From Clostridiales bacterium (GTDB lineage: Bacteria; Bacillota; Clostridia; Lachnospirales; Lachnospiraceae), in NCBI GenBank assembly GCA_021204025.1, contig JAJQAC010000050.1:1-64000 (forward strand): DNA of 64,000 nt, written 5' to 3'. The notes beneath the pieces are model-generated. The model saw nothing but the letters and a program-made list of their open reading frames with translations, searched no databases and had not been told where the DNA came from. This document shows positions 1 through 7,355 of this stretch, in pieces. Every line of letters begins with the position of its first letter. Positions within the stretch are counted from its first letter, which is position 1. A program made the translations under genes and the position numbers.

Positions 1-19
1 TCGTAGGTTTTGCAAGCCT

Positions 20-433
20 TTATTTGCGGGCATTTGGAACATCGAATTTAACTCCATGCTTTTTCCCACGGCTGCAATGTGACATAAATTCTGTAATTCC
101 ATCCATCACTTCCTGATCAAGGATATGCTCCATCCGGCATGCATTTTCTTCCGCGATCTCTGAATCTACCCCGATAAAGTCCTGAAGAAACGCAGACAGG
201 ATCTTGTGGCGGTCATAGATCTGCTCTGCCTTGGCAAGCCCGGTTTCGGTCAGTGTGATCTCTCCGGTGCGCCCCATCGTAATAAACCCATTTTCACGAA
301 GGATCCCCATCGCGCGGCTGACGCTGGGCTTGCTGAAATTTAAAGCTCTCGCAATATCAATCGAATGAACTGTGCCCTTTTTTTGTTTCAGCATCAGAAT
401 GGTCTCCAGATAATTTTCTCCCGATTCATGCAT
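20..433 (-). CDS. DtxR/MntR-family metal-dependent transcriptional regulator
   Basis: 137-residue protein. The N-terminal half (about residues 5-65) is a winged helix that begins with the family signature ESGENYLETI and has the recognition-helix pattern SKPSVSRAMGIL. The second half holds the helical metal-binding and dimerisation region with the usual His/Glu/Cys cluster (ACRMEHILD). The C-terminal SH3-like domain of long DtxR/IdeR proteins is absent, so the length fits the short MntR-like class. It is the last gene of the minus-strand iron block and lies beside feoB, so an iron- or manganese-sensing role is inferred. A GGGAGGAGAT ribosome site precedes the ATG. Which metal it senses cannot be read from sequence. 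The family call is firm. Confidence 0.93.
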   Translation of the reverse strand: MHESGENYLETILMLKQKKGTVHSIDIARALNFSKPSVSRAMGILRENGFITMGRTGEITLTETGLAKAEQIYDRHKILSAFLQDFIGVDSEIAEENACRMEHILDQEVMDGITEFMSHCSRGKKHGVKFDVPNARK

Positions 434-468
434 GGTTCTTATCTCCTCCCGGCCATTATAAATGTTGT

Positions 469-487
469 AGTGAATAACCCGTTCACT
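469..487 (-). promoter_or_regulatory. Candidate operator/promoter of the DtxR-like gene
   Basis: A perfect 6-bp inverted repeat with a 7-base centre (AGTGAA-N7-TTCACT) lies 36 bp upstream of the start codon. A TATAAT hexamer sits about 14 bp further downstream on the minus strand (plus 453-458), with only a poor -35. The position suits an autoregulatory operator. It does not match the GTTAG-N6-CTAAC boxes at the feoA and fur-like promoters. Confidence 0.4.
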
Positions 488-619
488 CTGTTTTGATAAA
501 CATTATCCTTAATCATAAACGAATTTTTCTGTTTCGTCCAGATGTCTGACGATTCTTTTTTCTTAATTTATACAATTTTCATAAAACGATTTCTTTCTGC
601 TTACTGATCTGGCCTTCTA

Positions 620-790
620 TCAGCTGTTCTTCGAGTCTTCTCTTGTTGGCACCTGATGACAGAATCTGCCGCATTCTTTACAGTCACCACCGCAAAGCGG
701 CGAACGTCCGGCCTTTTTATCCCGTATCATGCTGCGGATGATCAAAGCTACGATCAAAATCAGAATTGCAAGTACCAGTAAATCGCCCAT
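620..790 (-). CDS. FeoB-associated Cys-rich membrane protein (small ORF, not in the ORF track)
   Basis: A 56-residue ORF read from the minus strand. An N-terminal hydrophobic helix (MGDLLVLAILILIVALII) is followed by a basic stretch (RDKKAGRS) and then the cysteine cluster CGGDCKECGRFC. This matches the known small FeoB-associated Cys-rich membrane protein family that follows feoB in many Clostridia. The ATG has a strong AGGAGG eight bases upstream. It sits downstream of feoB on the same strand, separated by about 180 bp with a terminator-like hairpin, so it may be expressed at a lower level than feoB. Its role in FeoB-dependent iron uptake is unproven. The cysteines could bind iron or an Fe-S cluster. 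Confidence 0.85.
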   Translation of the reverse strand: MGDLLVLAILILIVALIIRSMIRDKKAGRSPLCGGDCKECGRFCHQVPTREDSKNS

Positions 791-863
791 CTTATACTCC
801 TCCTGTACAACTATCGGACCTGCCGCCGGCAGTCTCTTTCCTGTTCCTATATTATGGCAAACG

Positions 864-888
864 AAGCCTGCATCCCAAATGCAGGCTT
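864..888 (-). terminator. Hairpin between feoB and the Cys-rich ORF
   Basis: Stem AAGCCTGCAT with ATGCAGGCTT around a 5-base loop, followed on the minus strand by TTCGTTTG. The T tract is weak. It may act as a partial terminator or a processing and stability hairpin after feoB. Confidence 0.5.
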
Positions 889-968
889 CTGAATGTATCT
901 GTCTGTTTTCTTCCTGATCTTTTCCGATCCCTTCATGGCCCTGATTCCGATGACAGGAATGCGTCGTT

Positions 969-3470
969 TTAATCGGCGCTGATGCTTCTCACATTCTTCA
1001 TCTCCAGCGTATCGCTCTCTTTGTAAGGACGAATCAGCAGGTAGATAAACAGGATAATCACAGCGATCGCAACGATCGTAAATACACCGAATCCCTGTCC
1101 GGTAACAAAGTTGCCGATCTGGTTTACTACCAGGGATACCAGATAAGCAAAACCACACTGATAACCAACCGCGACCCAGAACCACTTTGTATTGTTCATC
1201 TCTCTGCGGATAGCTCCCATGGCTGCGAAGCACGGCGCGCACAGCAGATTGAAAGCAAGGAACGAATAACCGCTGACTGCTGTAAAGGAAGCCGCCATAT
1301 TTGCATAAACACTGGCATCCTCGGAGTTATAAATGATTCCCAGCGTACCTACGATATTTTCCTTCGCAATCAGACCGGTGATAGAGGCAACCGTTGCCTG
1401 CCAGTGACCCCAGCCCTGCGGGATAAAGATCCAGCTGATCGCGTTGCCAAGCATCGCCAGAATACTGGAATCGATCTGGTCCTCCTCAAGCATGGTAAAC
1501 GCGCCATCCACAAATCCGAAATAGGTCAGGAACCAAACCAGGATCGTGGACAGAAGGATGATCGTGCCCGCTTTCTTGATGAAAGAAGAGCCACGCTCCC
1601 ACATACTGCGCAGCACACTGCCGACAGTCGGCAGATGGTAGGCCGGGAGTTCCATAACAAACGGAGCCGGATCGCCGGCAAAAAGCCGGGTTTTCTTTAA
1701 CATAATACCAGAAACAATAATTGCGGCAATTCCCAGGAAGTACGCCGACGGAGCCACCCAGGCTGCGCCACCGAAGACCGCTCCGGCAACCATCGCGATG
1801 AACGGAAGTTTCGCACCGCATGGAATAAATGTCGTCGTCATGATCGTCATCTTGCGGTCACGGTCATTTTCAATCGTACGGGAAGCCATGATACCAGGCA
1901 CGCCGCAGCCGGAACCAATCAGCATCGGGATAAAAGACTTGCCCGAAAGACCGAACTTACGGAAAATACGATCCATGATGAACGCGATACGCGCCATATA
2001 TCCGCAGCCCTCCAGGAAAGCAAGGAAAATGAACAGAATCAGAATCTGCGGTACAAATCCAAGGACAGCGCCGACGCCTGCGACGATACCATCCATGATA
2101 ACTCCGTACAGCGGGCCGTCTGTCACTCCGACAGCAGTCAACGCCGACTCGATAAATACCGGGATACCCGGAATCCAGATACCATAATCTGCCGGATCCG
2201 GAGCCTCGCATCCATACGCCTCCAGGACCTCAAGAGCATCCATAAAATCAGCTCCGGTCGCGGAAGCCTCTTCTGTCGCCAGTGTTTCCTCATCCTCAAC
2301 GATATAGGTTACTTCGGCGCCCTCATCCACAGTAACTGCGAACTCCTGTAAAGCCGCCAGAGCCGCTTCGCCGTCATACTCTTCCGCCTCATCATCCAGA
2401 AGTCCCGCGAGTTCTTCATTCTCCACACTGTCAACGAATGCGCTCACAACGGTCATCGCGTCGCCGTATTCGCCGTCTGCCTCGTCAAACTCCCCGCGTC
2501 CGATCCCGGCCAGATACCAGCCGTCTCCGAACACACCGTCATTTGCCCAGTCTGTCGCGATCCCGCCGACTGTCGTTACTGACACATAGTAAACGATAAA
2601 CATAATCACCGCAAAGATCGGCAACGCCAGGATACGGTTCGTCACAATCTTGTCGATCTTATCGGAGGTTGTTAATCCGTCCGCAGATACATGTTTCTTA
2701 TAGCAGTCACTGATAATCGAAGAGATATAATTATAGCGCTCATTTGTGATGATCGACTCCGTATCGTCGTCCATCTCTTTCTCGATCGCCTGGATCTCTG
2801 TCTCTACATCCGGTGCAGAACTCAGCTGATCAACGATCTTATCATCGCGCTCAAGCAGTTTGATCGCAAAAAATCTCTTCTGCGCATCCGGCACCGCACT
2901 TCCCGCGAGTTTCGTTTCAATGGAAGCAAGAACCTTTTCCACACTTTCGCTGAAATTATGTAACGGCCCAGCAGTCTTTCCCGCCTTGGCAAGAGCGATT
3001 GCCTTTTCCGTCGCTTTGTCAATCCCGTCGCCCTTTAACGCGGAGATCTCAACGACCTCACAGCCCATCTTCTTTGCCAGTGCATCAACCCTGATCGTAT
3101 CGCCGTTTTTGCGCACAAGATCCATCATGTTGACTGCCATGACAACCGGAATTCCGAGTTCCAGAATCTGAGTTGTCAGATACAGGTTACGTTCCAGATT
3201 CGTACCATCGACAATATTGATAATCGCATCCGGACGGTTATTGATCAGATAGTTTCTCGCTACCACTTCTTCCAGTGTGTAGGGAGACAGAGAATAGATT
3301 CCCGGAAGATCGGCGATGATCACATCTTTATTGCCCTTAAGCCGTCCTTCCTTCTTCTCTACCGTAACTCCCGGCCAGTTGCCCACATACTGATTGGAAC
3401 CGGTCAGAGCGTTAAAAAGTGTTGTCTTGCCGCTGTTTGGATTGCCAGCGAGCGCAATTGTAATTGCCAT
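969..3470 (-). CDS. feoB: Ferrous iron transport protein B
   Basis: 833 residues, longer than the usual 650-770. The cytoplasmic G domain occupies about residues 1-165 with G1 GNPNSGKTT, the G2 Thr in PGVTVEK, G3 DLPG and G4 NMMD. A helical GDI-like region follows to about 270, then the membrane permease with two Gate regions (such as GSGCGVPGI). An acidic segment of about 110 residues, roughly 322-431, is inserted after the first membrane helix and before the second. Topology puts it outside the cell. FeoB imports Fe2+ with its GTPase acting as regulator. It follows two feoA genes in one operon read from an operator-bearing promoter at 4.06-4.13 kb. The ATG has a GGAGGAAAAG ribosome site. 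Confidence 0.97.
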   Translation of the reverse strand: MAITIALAGNPNSGKTTLFNALTGSNQYVGNWPGVTVEKKEGRLKGNKDVIIADLPGIYSLSPYTLEEVVARNYLINNRPDAIINIVDGTNLERNLYLTTQILELGIPVVMAVNMMDLVRKNGDTIRVDALAKKMGCEVVEISALKGDGIDKATEKAIALAKAGKTAGPLHNFSESVEKVLASIETKLAGSAVPDAQKRFFAIKLLERDDKIVDQLSSAPDVETEIQAIEKEMDDDTESIITNERYNYISSIISDCYKKHVSADGLTTSDKIDKIVTNRILALPIFAVIMFIVYYVSVTTVGGIATDWANDGVFGDGWYLAGIGRGEFDEADGEYGDAMTVVSAFVDSVENEELAGLLDDEAEEYDGEAALAALQEFAVTVDEGAEVTYIVEDEETLATEEASATGADFMDALEVLEAYGCEAPDPADYGIWIPGIPVFIESALTAVGVTDGPLYGVIMDGIVAGVGAVLGFVPQILILFIFLAFLEGCGYMARIAFIMDRIFRKFGLSGKSFIPMLIGSGCGVPGIMASRTIENDRDRKMTIMTTTFIPCGAKLPFIAMVAGAVFGGAAWVAPSAYFLGIAAIIVSGIMLKKTRLFAGDPAPFVMELPAYHLPTVGSVLRSMWERGSSFIKKAGTIILLSTILVWFLTYFGFVDGAFTMLEEDQIDSSILAMLGNAISWIFIPQGWGHWQATVASITGLIAKENIVGTLGIIYNSEDASVYANMAASFTAVSGYSFLAFNLLCAPCFAAMGAIRREMNNTKWFWVAVGYQCGFAYLVSLVVNQIGNFVTGQGFGVFTIVAIAVIILFIYLLIRPYKESDTLEMKNVRSISAD

Positions 3471-3542
3471 TTTCTTTTCCTCCTGAGCTATTTATAAGCT
3501 CTGATTATTCAGAACCACTTCTGCTTCTATCCATGCGCGATC

Positions 3543-3764
3543 CTACTCAACAAGCACCATTTCCGCGTCTGCCTTACGAACCGACAGTTCATATCCACGG
3601 ACCGTAACCTGGATCGGATCCCCCAGCGGAGCTACTTTACGAACAAAAACAGACTGACCTTTGGTCAGGCCCATATCCATGATTCTTCTCTTTACCGGGC
3701 CGTCTCCGGTCAGCTTTACTACCTTTACTGTCTCGCCTACCGCGGCCTCCTTTAAGGTTTTCAT
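3543..3764 (-). CDS. feoA: FeoA-family protein (second of the pair)
   Basis: 73 residues forming one SH3-like FeoA domain. The core motif RRIMDMGLTKGQ and the following PLGDPIQVTVRGYELSVRK are characteristic of the family. FeoA is a small cytoplasmic protein that interacts with FeoB and is needed for full Fe2+ uptake. This copy lies between another feoA-like gene and feoB, with 17- and 72-base gaps on either side, so the three should be co-transcribed. It is the more typical of the two copies, since it keeps the MDMGL and GDP motifs. The ribosome site is GGGAGGAAAAAAG. Confidence 0.95.
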   Translation of the reverse strand: MKTLKEAAVGETVKVVKLTGDGPVKRRIMDMGLTKGQSVFVRKVAPLGDPIQVTVRGYELSVRKADAEMVLVE

Positions 3765-3781
3765 CTTTTTTCCTCCCTTAC

Positions 3782-4000
3782 TTATGGATTGACCTGAATC
3801 TTTGACGCCATATCTTTTCCGATGGCCACTCTCGACTCCTTGATATTAACAATCGAATTGCCCTGAGATGTAGCAACCACAGTTACCTGTGCGTCCGGCA
3901 CGAAACCCAGTGTCTCCAGAAACTTTCTGGTTTCTTCTTTTCCTCCCACACGAACAATCGTACACGGTTTCCCCATTTCCATCATCGATAATGGCATCAT
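3782..4000 (-). CDS. FeoA-family protein (first gene of the feo operon)
   Basis: 72 residues from the chosen start. It has an SH3-like FeoA fold, with ETLGFVPDAQVTVV standing where other FeoA proteins have DMGL. The GDP motif is replaced by SQGNSIVNIKESRVAIG. The ORF track begins 11 residues earlier, but the ATGATG at 4000/3997 directly follows AGAGGGG, so the shorter form is preferred. It is the promoter-proximal gene of the feoA-feoA-feoB operon. Paired FeoA-like proteins are common in Clostridia. The divergent copy may form a heteromer with the other FeoA or with FeoB, but this is inference. Confidence 0.9.
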   Translation of the reverse strand: MMPLSMMEMGKPCTIVRVGGKEETRKFLETLGFVPDAQVTVVATSQGNSIVNIKESRVAIGKDMASKIQVNP

Positions 4001-4059
4001 AAATCCCCTCTTTTCCTGATTCTCGCGCTGCAAATCTTATGTTATTGAGAAAAATTATC

Positions 4060-4126
4060 GGTTAGCGTCTCCTAACCAACCGTGCTTATTATAGTCCGGC
4101 CTTTTCGAGTTGTCAATAGCTAACTC
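4060..4126 (-). promoter_or_regulatory. feo operon promoter with GTTAG-N6-CTAAC operator
   Basis: On the minus strand TTGACA (plus 4111-4116) and TATAAT (plus 4088-4093) are separated by exactly 17 bp, a perfect sigma-A promoter. A perfect inverted repeat GGTTAG-N6-CTAACC (4060-4077) lies just downstream of the expected start. A second, imperfect repeat (GAGTT-N10-AACTC, 4107-4126) covers the -35. A repressor bound here would block initiation. The same operator type occurs at the fur-like promoter (4561-4605). Confidence 0.8.
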
Positions 4127-4174
4127 GTCACATTTTTCATTTTTTTGAAAATTTTTTCTCAGTTTCTCTTCTTC

Positions 4175-4441
4175 TCACGCAATCGCTGTCTCCTCCACAT
4201 CGACACGATACATGTTTTTTCGATGAATCAGCCCTGCTTCTTCCAGGGTTTTTACCATACGATAGACCGTCGCCATACCGATGGACGAGTCGCGCTTCGC
4301 CGCCTGATAATAAATTTCCTTACAGCTCCCGCACTCATCCAGCAGTATGATATCCAGCAGCAGTCTCCGCTGACTGGTAATACGGCAGCCATTCTTCTTT
4401 AATTCTCTGATAATGTAATTTTTTTTCGCCTCCTGTGACAT
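4175..4441 (-). CDS. Truncated Fur-like regulator (winged helix only)
   Basis: 88 residues from ATG 4441, which has AGGAGG seven bases upstream. The 37-residue extension in the ORF track lies over the promoter and operator and is rejected. The protein has the Fur DNA-binding region: RELKKNGCRITSQRRLLLDI, then MATVYRMVKTLEEAGLI and a short beta wing (YRVDVEE). It stops where a normal Fur (about 140 residues) would start its metal-binding dimerisation domain. No HHH motif or CxxC zinc site is present, and no continuation is visible in other frames downstream. Two GTTAG-N6-CTAAC-type boxes overlap its own promoter, suggesting autoregulation or control by the neighbouring DtxR-like protein. Confidence 0.85.
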   Translation of the reverse strand: MSQEAKKNYIIRELKKNGCRITSQRRLLLDIILLDECGSCKEIYYQAAKRDSSIGMATVYRMVKTLEEAGLIHRKNMYRVDVEETAIA

Positions 4442-4560
4442 ACATAACCTCCTGCTTTCAGCCTGATTTCCTATTACAAAGGACCTTCGCAATCCGGAAT
4501 TCCTTCTGTCCCGCCTGATCGCTCTGATCCTTATCATGAGAAACATGTTCATAATTTCAA

Positions 4561-4620
4561 AGTTAGTTATTGCTAACTCCGAGACATAGTTAGTATAGGC
4601 TAATCATCATTCTTTGTCAA
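4561..4620 (-). promoter_or_regulatory. Promoter and double operator of the fur-like gene
   Basis: TTGACA (plus 4615-4620) and TATACT (plus 4592-4597) are spaced by 17 bp on the minus strand. Two boxes of the same pattern are present. AGTTAG-N6-CTAACT (4561-4578) lies downstream of the predicted start, and AGTTAG-N6-CTAATC (4588-4605) covers the -10. The geometry matches the feo promoter, where the box also falls just after the start site. Confidence 0.8.
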
Positions 4621-4694
4621 GAAGCATTCTCGCTTTCTTCTGATTAATGAGAAATTTTATCAATAACAAAAGAATTTCCAATCATTACCCACAT

Positions 4695-5513
4695 TCATCG
4701 GATCTGTCTCACAAAACCAATCAGATAAAAGATCAGAAAGATACCCATATCCACAAGCACGACGCTCGCTCCCGCCGGGATGGAACACATGTAGGATACG
4801 GTCAGACCTGTCAGGAAACCAATCACGGCCAGAATCCCCGAACAGATCACCACTCCGCGAAAGCTCTGAAATATCCTCATCGCAGTCAACGCAGGGAAAA
4901 TGATCAGACTTGAAATCAGCATGGCGCCCATCATACGCATACCCAGCACGATAGTAACTGCCGTCAGCACCGCGATCAGAACATTGTAAAAACCCACCCT
5001 TACGCCGGCCGCTCTTGCAAAGCTCTCATCAAAGGTCACCGCAAAGATCTTATTATAACAAACCAGATACAAAAACAGCACAATCACTGACAAAAGCACG
5101 CTCAGACGCACGTCCGCGCGGCTCATCGCCAGAATACTGCCAAACATATAGCTGCTCACATCCGTCGTCATACCGGTAGTGAGCGATGTCACAACGATGC
5201 CGACTGCCAACGATACCGCGGAAAACATCGCGATCGCCGCGTCACTTTTCACCCTTCCGTTTTCTGTTATCCGCAGCAGAAAAAAAGCCGCCAGCGTCAC
5301 AACCGGGATCGATATCCCAAGCGGCGACCAGCCAAACGCGACAGCCACAGAAAGCGCGCCAAACGACACATGTGAAAGACCGTCACCGATCATCGAATAG
5401 CGCTTCAATACCAGACTTACGCCCAGAAGCGCGGCGCACAAAGACACTAGCGTACCGCCAATCAGCGCCCTCACCAGAAAGGAATACGATAACATTTCTG
5501 ATATCAGACTCAT
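4695..5513 (-). CDS. znuB: Zinc/manganese-type ABC transporter permease
   Basis: 272 residues, almost entirely hydrophobic, with about eight membrane helices. Family ABC-3 features include GDGLSHVSFGALSVA near residue 40 and the EAA-like loop FDESFARAAGV. It is the membrane channel for a metal ABC importer. It is the last gene of the znuA-znuC-znuB set and starts 79 bp after znuC. The histidine-rich loop of the partner binding protein points to zinc rather than manganese, so znuB is used with that reservation. No terminator is evident between its stop and the fur-like promoter region. Confidence 0.9.
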   Translation of the reverse strand: MSLISEMLSYSFLVRALIGGTLVSLCAALLGVSLVLKRYSMIGDGLSHVSFGALSVAVAFGWSPLGISIPVVTLAAFFLLRITENGRVKSDAAIAMFSAVSLAVGIVVTSLTTGMTTDVSSYMFGSILAMSRADVRLSVLLSVIVLFLYLVCYNKIFAVTFDESFARAAGVRVGFYNVLIAVLTAVTIVLGMRMMGAMLISSLIIFPALTAMRIFQSFRGVVICSGILAVIGFLTGLTVSYMCSIPAGASVVLVDMGIFLIFYLIGFVRQIR

Positions 5514-5592
5514 ATTCTCTCACCTCATACCTGTCTATGATGTTGGTGTCAAACTATTTGACCCCTTACGCCATCAGGAAACCTTTTTACTT

Positions 5593-6300
5593 TTACGTAT
5601 ATTCTCCGGCCATTTCTTCTGCAGCCATATGCTGCGCATACTCCTTCGCCGGTCCATCATAAAGCACTCGCTGCTGCAGATGCAGGATCCGGTTTGCCTG
5701 TGTGACCACATTTGCAAGGTCGTGAGAAACCATCACGATTGTGATCCCATCCTTATGATTTAATTCTCTCACCAGACCATAAAAATCCCGGATCGCCGCC
5801 GGATCCAGCCCGGCGATCGGTTCATCCAGAATCAGCATCTGTTCCGTCGCGCACAGAGCCCTGGCAATCAGCGTCCGCTGCTGCTGTCCGCCGGAAAGAT
5901 CACGATAACATCGCTTTCTCAGGCCGGTAATTCCCAGACGTTCCATATTTTTTTCCGCCATCCGGCGCTCCTCACCGGAATAAAAAGGCAGGTTTCCCCG
6001 ATGCCCCAGCGTACCGGACAGCACCACCTCATATACGGTTGCCGGGAAATCCTTCTGCGCCGCGGTCTGCTGCGGCAGGTAACCGATCCCTCCCTGCCTC
6101 AGATCCTCAGCAATTGTGATGGAACCTCTTGTCGGTTTTAAAAGGCCAAGAAGTCCCTTAACCAGAGTGCTCTTCCCTGAGCCGTTTTCACCCACGATAC
6201 ACAGATAATCTCCCGGAAAGATCTCCAGATTCAGATCAATCAGCGCATCAATATTTTCATATTTAAAATCCGCGTGTTCACACGTGATAACTGCTTTCAT
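5593..6300 (-). CDS. znuC: Zinc-type ABC transporter ATP-binding protein
   Basis: 235 residues, one complete ABC ATPase. Walker A is GENGSGKST (about residues 38-46), the Q loop sits in LPQQTA, the signature is LSGGQQQR, Walker B is LILDEP and the switch histidine is in VMVSHDL. It powers metal import through the ZnuB permease. Its ATG overlaps the znuA stop by four bases (ATGA), so translation of the two is probably coupled. The family comparison cannot separate Zn2+ from Mn2+ specificity; the neighbouring binding protein favours zinc. Confidence 0.95.
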   Translation of the reverse strand: MKAVITCEHADFKYENIDALIDLNLEIFPGDYLCIVGENGSGKSTLVKGLLGLLKPTRGSITIAEDLRQGGIGYLPQQTAAQKDFPATVYEVVLSGTLGHRGNLPFYSGEERRMAEKNMERLGITGLRKRCYRDLSGGQQQRTLIARALCATEQMLILDEPIAGLDPAAIRDFYGLVRELNHKDGITIVMVSHDLANVVTQANRILHLQQRVLYDGPAKEYAQHMAAEEMAGEYT

Positions 6301-7355
6301 TCTGCAATTCCTTTTCTCAGATTCTCGACATTCTGACGCATCAGCTCCGCGTAGGTTACCCCCCGGTCAAGCTCTGTGCGTGTTACATTATGACAGCTGT
6401 GCAAAAGCAGAGGTTCGGCTCCTGTCTCCTCACTGATAATCTCCGCCACCCGGTGGGTACTCAGTTCCAGATAATAAATGACCGGAATTTTTTCCCCTTT
6501 CACCTTATCAATCAGATAAGCAATTGTATGTGCGCTCGGCTCCGTATCCGTACTGCATCCCGAAAACGCAGCGCGATAATCCAGCCGGTACTCATCGGCA
6601 AAATACCGAAAAGGGAACTTATCCCCAACTACAATCAGGCTGCGCACCCGGCTGTCACTCACTTCGCGGAACGCCGCGTCGATCTCCTGCAGCTCGACCA
6701 GATAATTTTTTGCATTCTGATCATACTCATCCGCGTGGGCCGGATCCCTGGCCACCAGAATATCCCGGATCACCCGGACAATTGCCATCGCGTTTACCGG
6801 TGACGTCCAGACATGCTCGTCGTATTCGATCTCTTCCTCATGCCCGTCATGGTCGACATAATCTTCACCGGCAAAATGATCTTCCTGTTTCTCTTTCTCA
6901 TTCCCGCTGTCAGACGGGGCCAGAGCATGCTCATGTTCTTCTTCTGGATCCTCCATACCCTCGACAATCTCTTCCTCCACGGTATCGACATAATCCATCA
7001 TAAATGCCACAGTCATACCGGAAGTATCTATCGCTTCCAGCACTTCTGTAACCCACGTTTCCATCGCGCCGCCGTTGCCGATCAGGATATCCGCCCCTTC
7101 CATTGTGCGTATATCCGCCGGGGTCGGCTCAAATGAATGACTGTCCATACCGGCCGGCAGCACAAGCGTCAGGTCTACATACTCCCCGGCGATCTGGCGA
7201 ACGAAATCATAATAGGGAAAAAGCGTCGTCACAACCTCCAGCCGGTCGCCGGTCGCGTCTGCCGGTGGTTCTGATACAGAAGAAGCGCCCGAACAGCCGC
7301 CCATAAAAATCGTCAGCGCGGCTGTCAGGCACAACAGGATACGTTTACAGGTCAT
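6297..7355 (-). CDS. znuA: Zinc-binding lipoprotein of the ABC importer
   Basis: 352 residues. A lipoprotein signal ends at Cys21 (FMGGC). The cluster A-I binding fold has the first metal histidine near DSHSFEPTP (about 72). An acidic, His-rich loop at about 125-182 (EEEHEHALA, DHDGHEEE) is typical of zinc-specific members. GDKFPFRYFADEY and SGCSTDTEPS follow in the C-terminal lobe. It captures the metal outside the membrane and hands it to ZnuB. It abuts trkH by one base upstream and overlaps znuC downstream, so zinc uptake appears to be translated from the same message as the potassium genes. Confidence 0.93.
   Translation of the reverse strand: MTCKRILLCLTAALTIFMGGCSGASSVSEPPADATGDRLEVVTTLFPYYDFVRQIAGEYVDLTLVLPAGMDSHSFEPTPADIRTMEGADILIGNGGAMETWVTEVLEAIDTSGMTVAFMMDYVDTVEEEIVEGMEDPEEEHEHALAPSDSGNEKEKQEDHFAGEDYVDHDGHEEEIEYDEHVWTSPVNAMAIVRVIRDILVARDPAHADEYDQNAKNYLVELQEIDAAFREVSDSRVRSLIVVGDKFPFRYFADEYRLDYRAAFSGCSTDTEPSAHTIAYLIDKVKGEKIPVIYYLELSTHRVAEIISEETGAEPLLLHSCHNVTRTELDRGVTYAELMRQNVENLRKGIAE

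Noticed and set aside
4034-4140. Classical 19-bp Fur box at the feo promoter
   Set aside because: No GATAAT-type palindrome is present. The only clear dyads are the GTTAG-type and GAGTT-type repeats.
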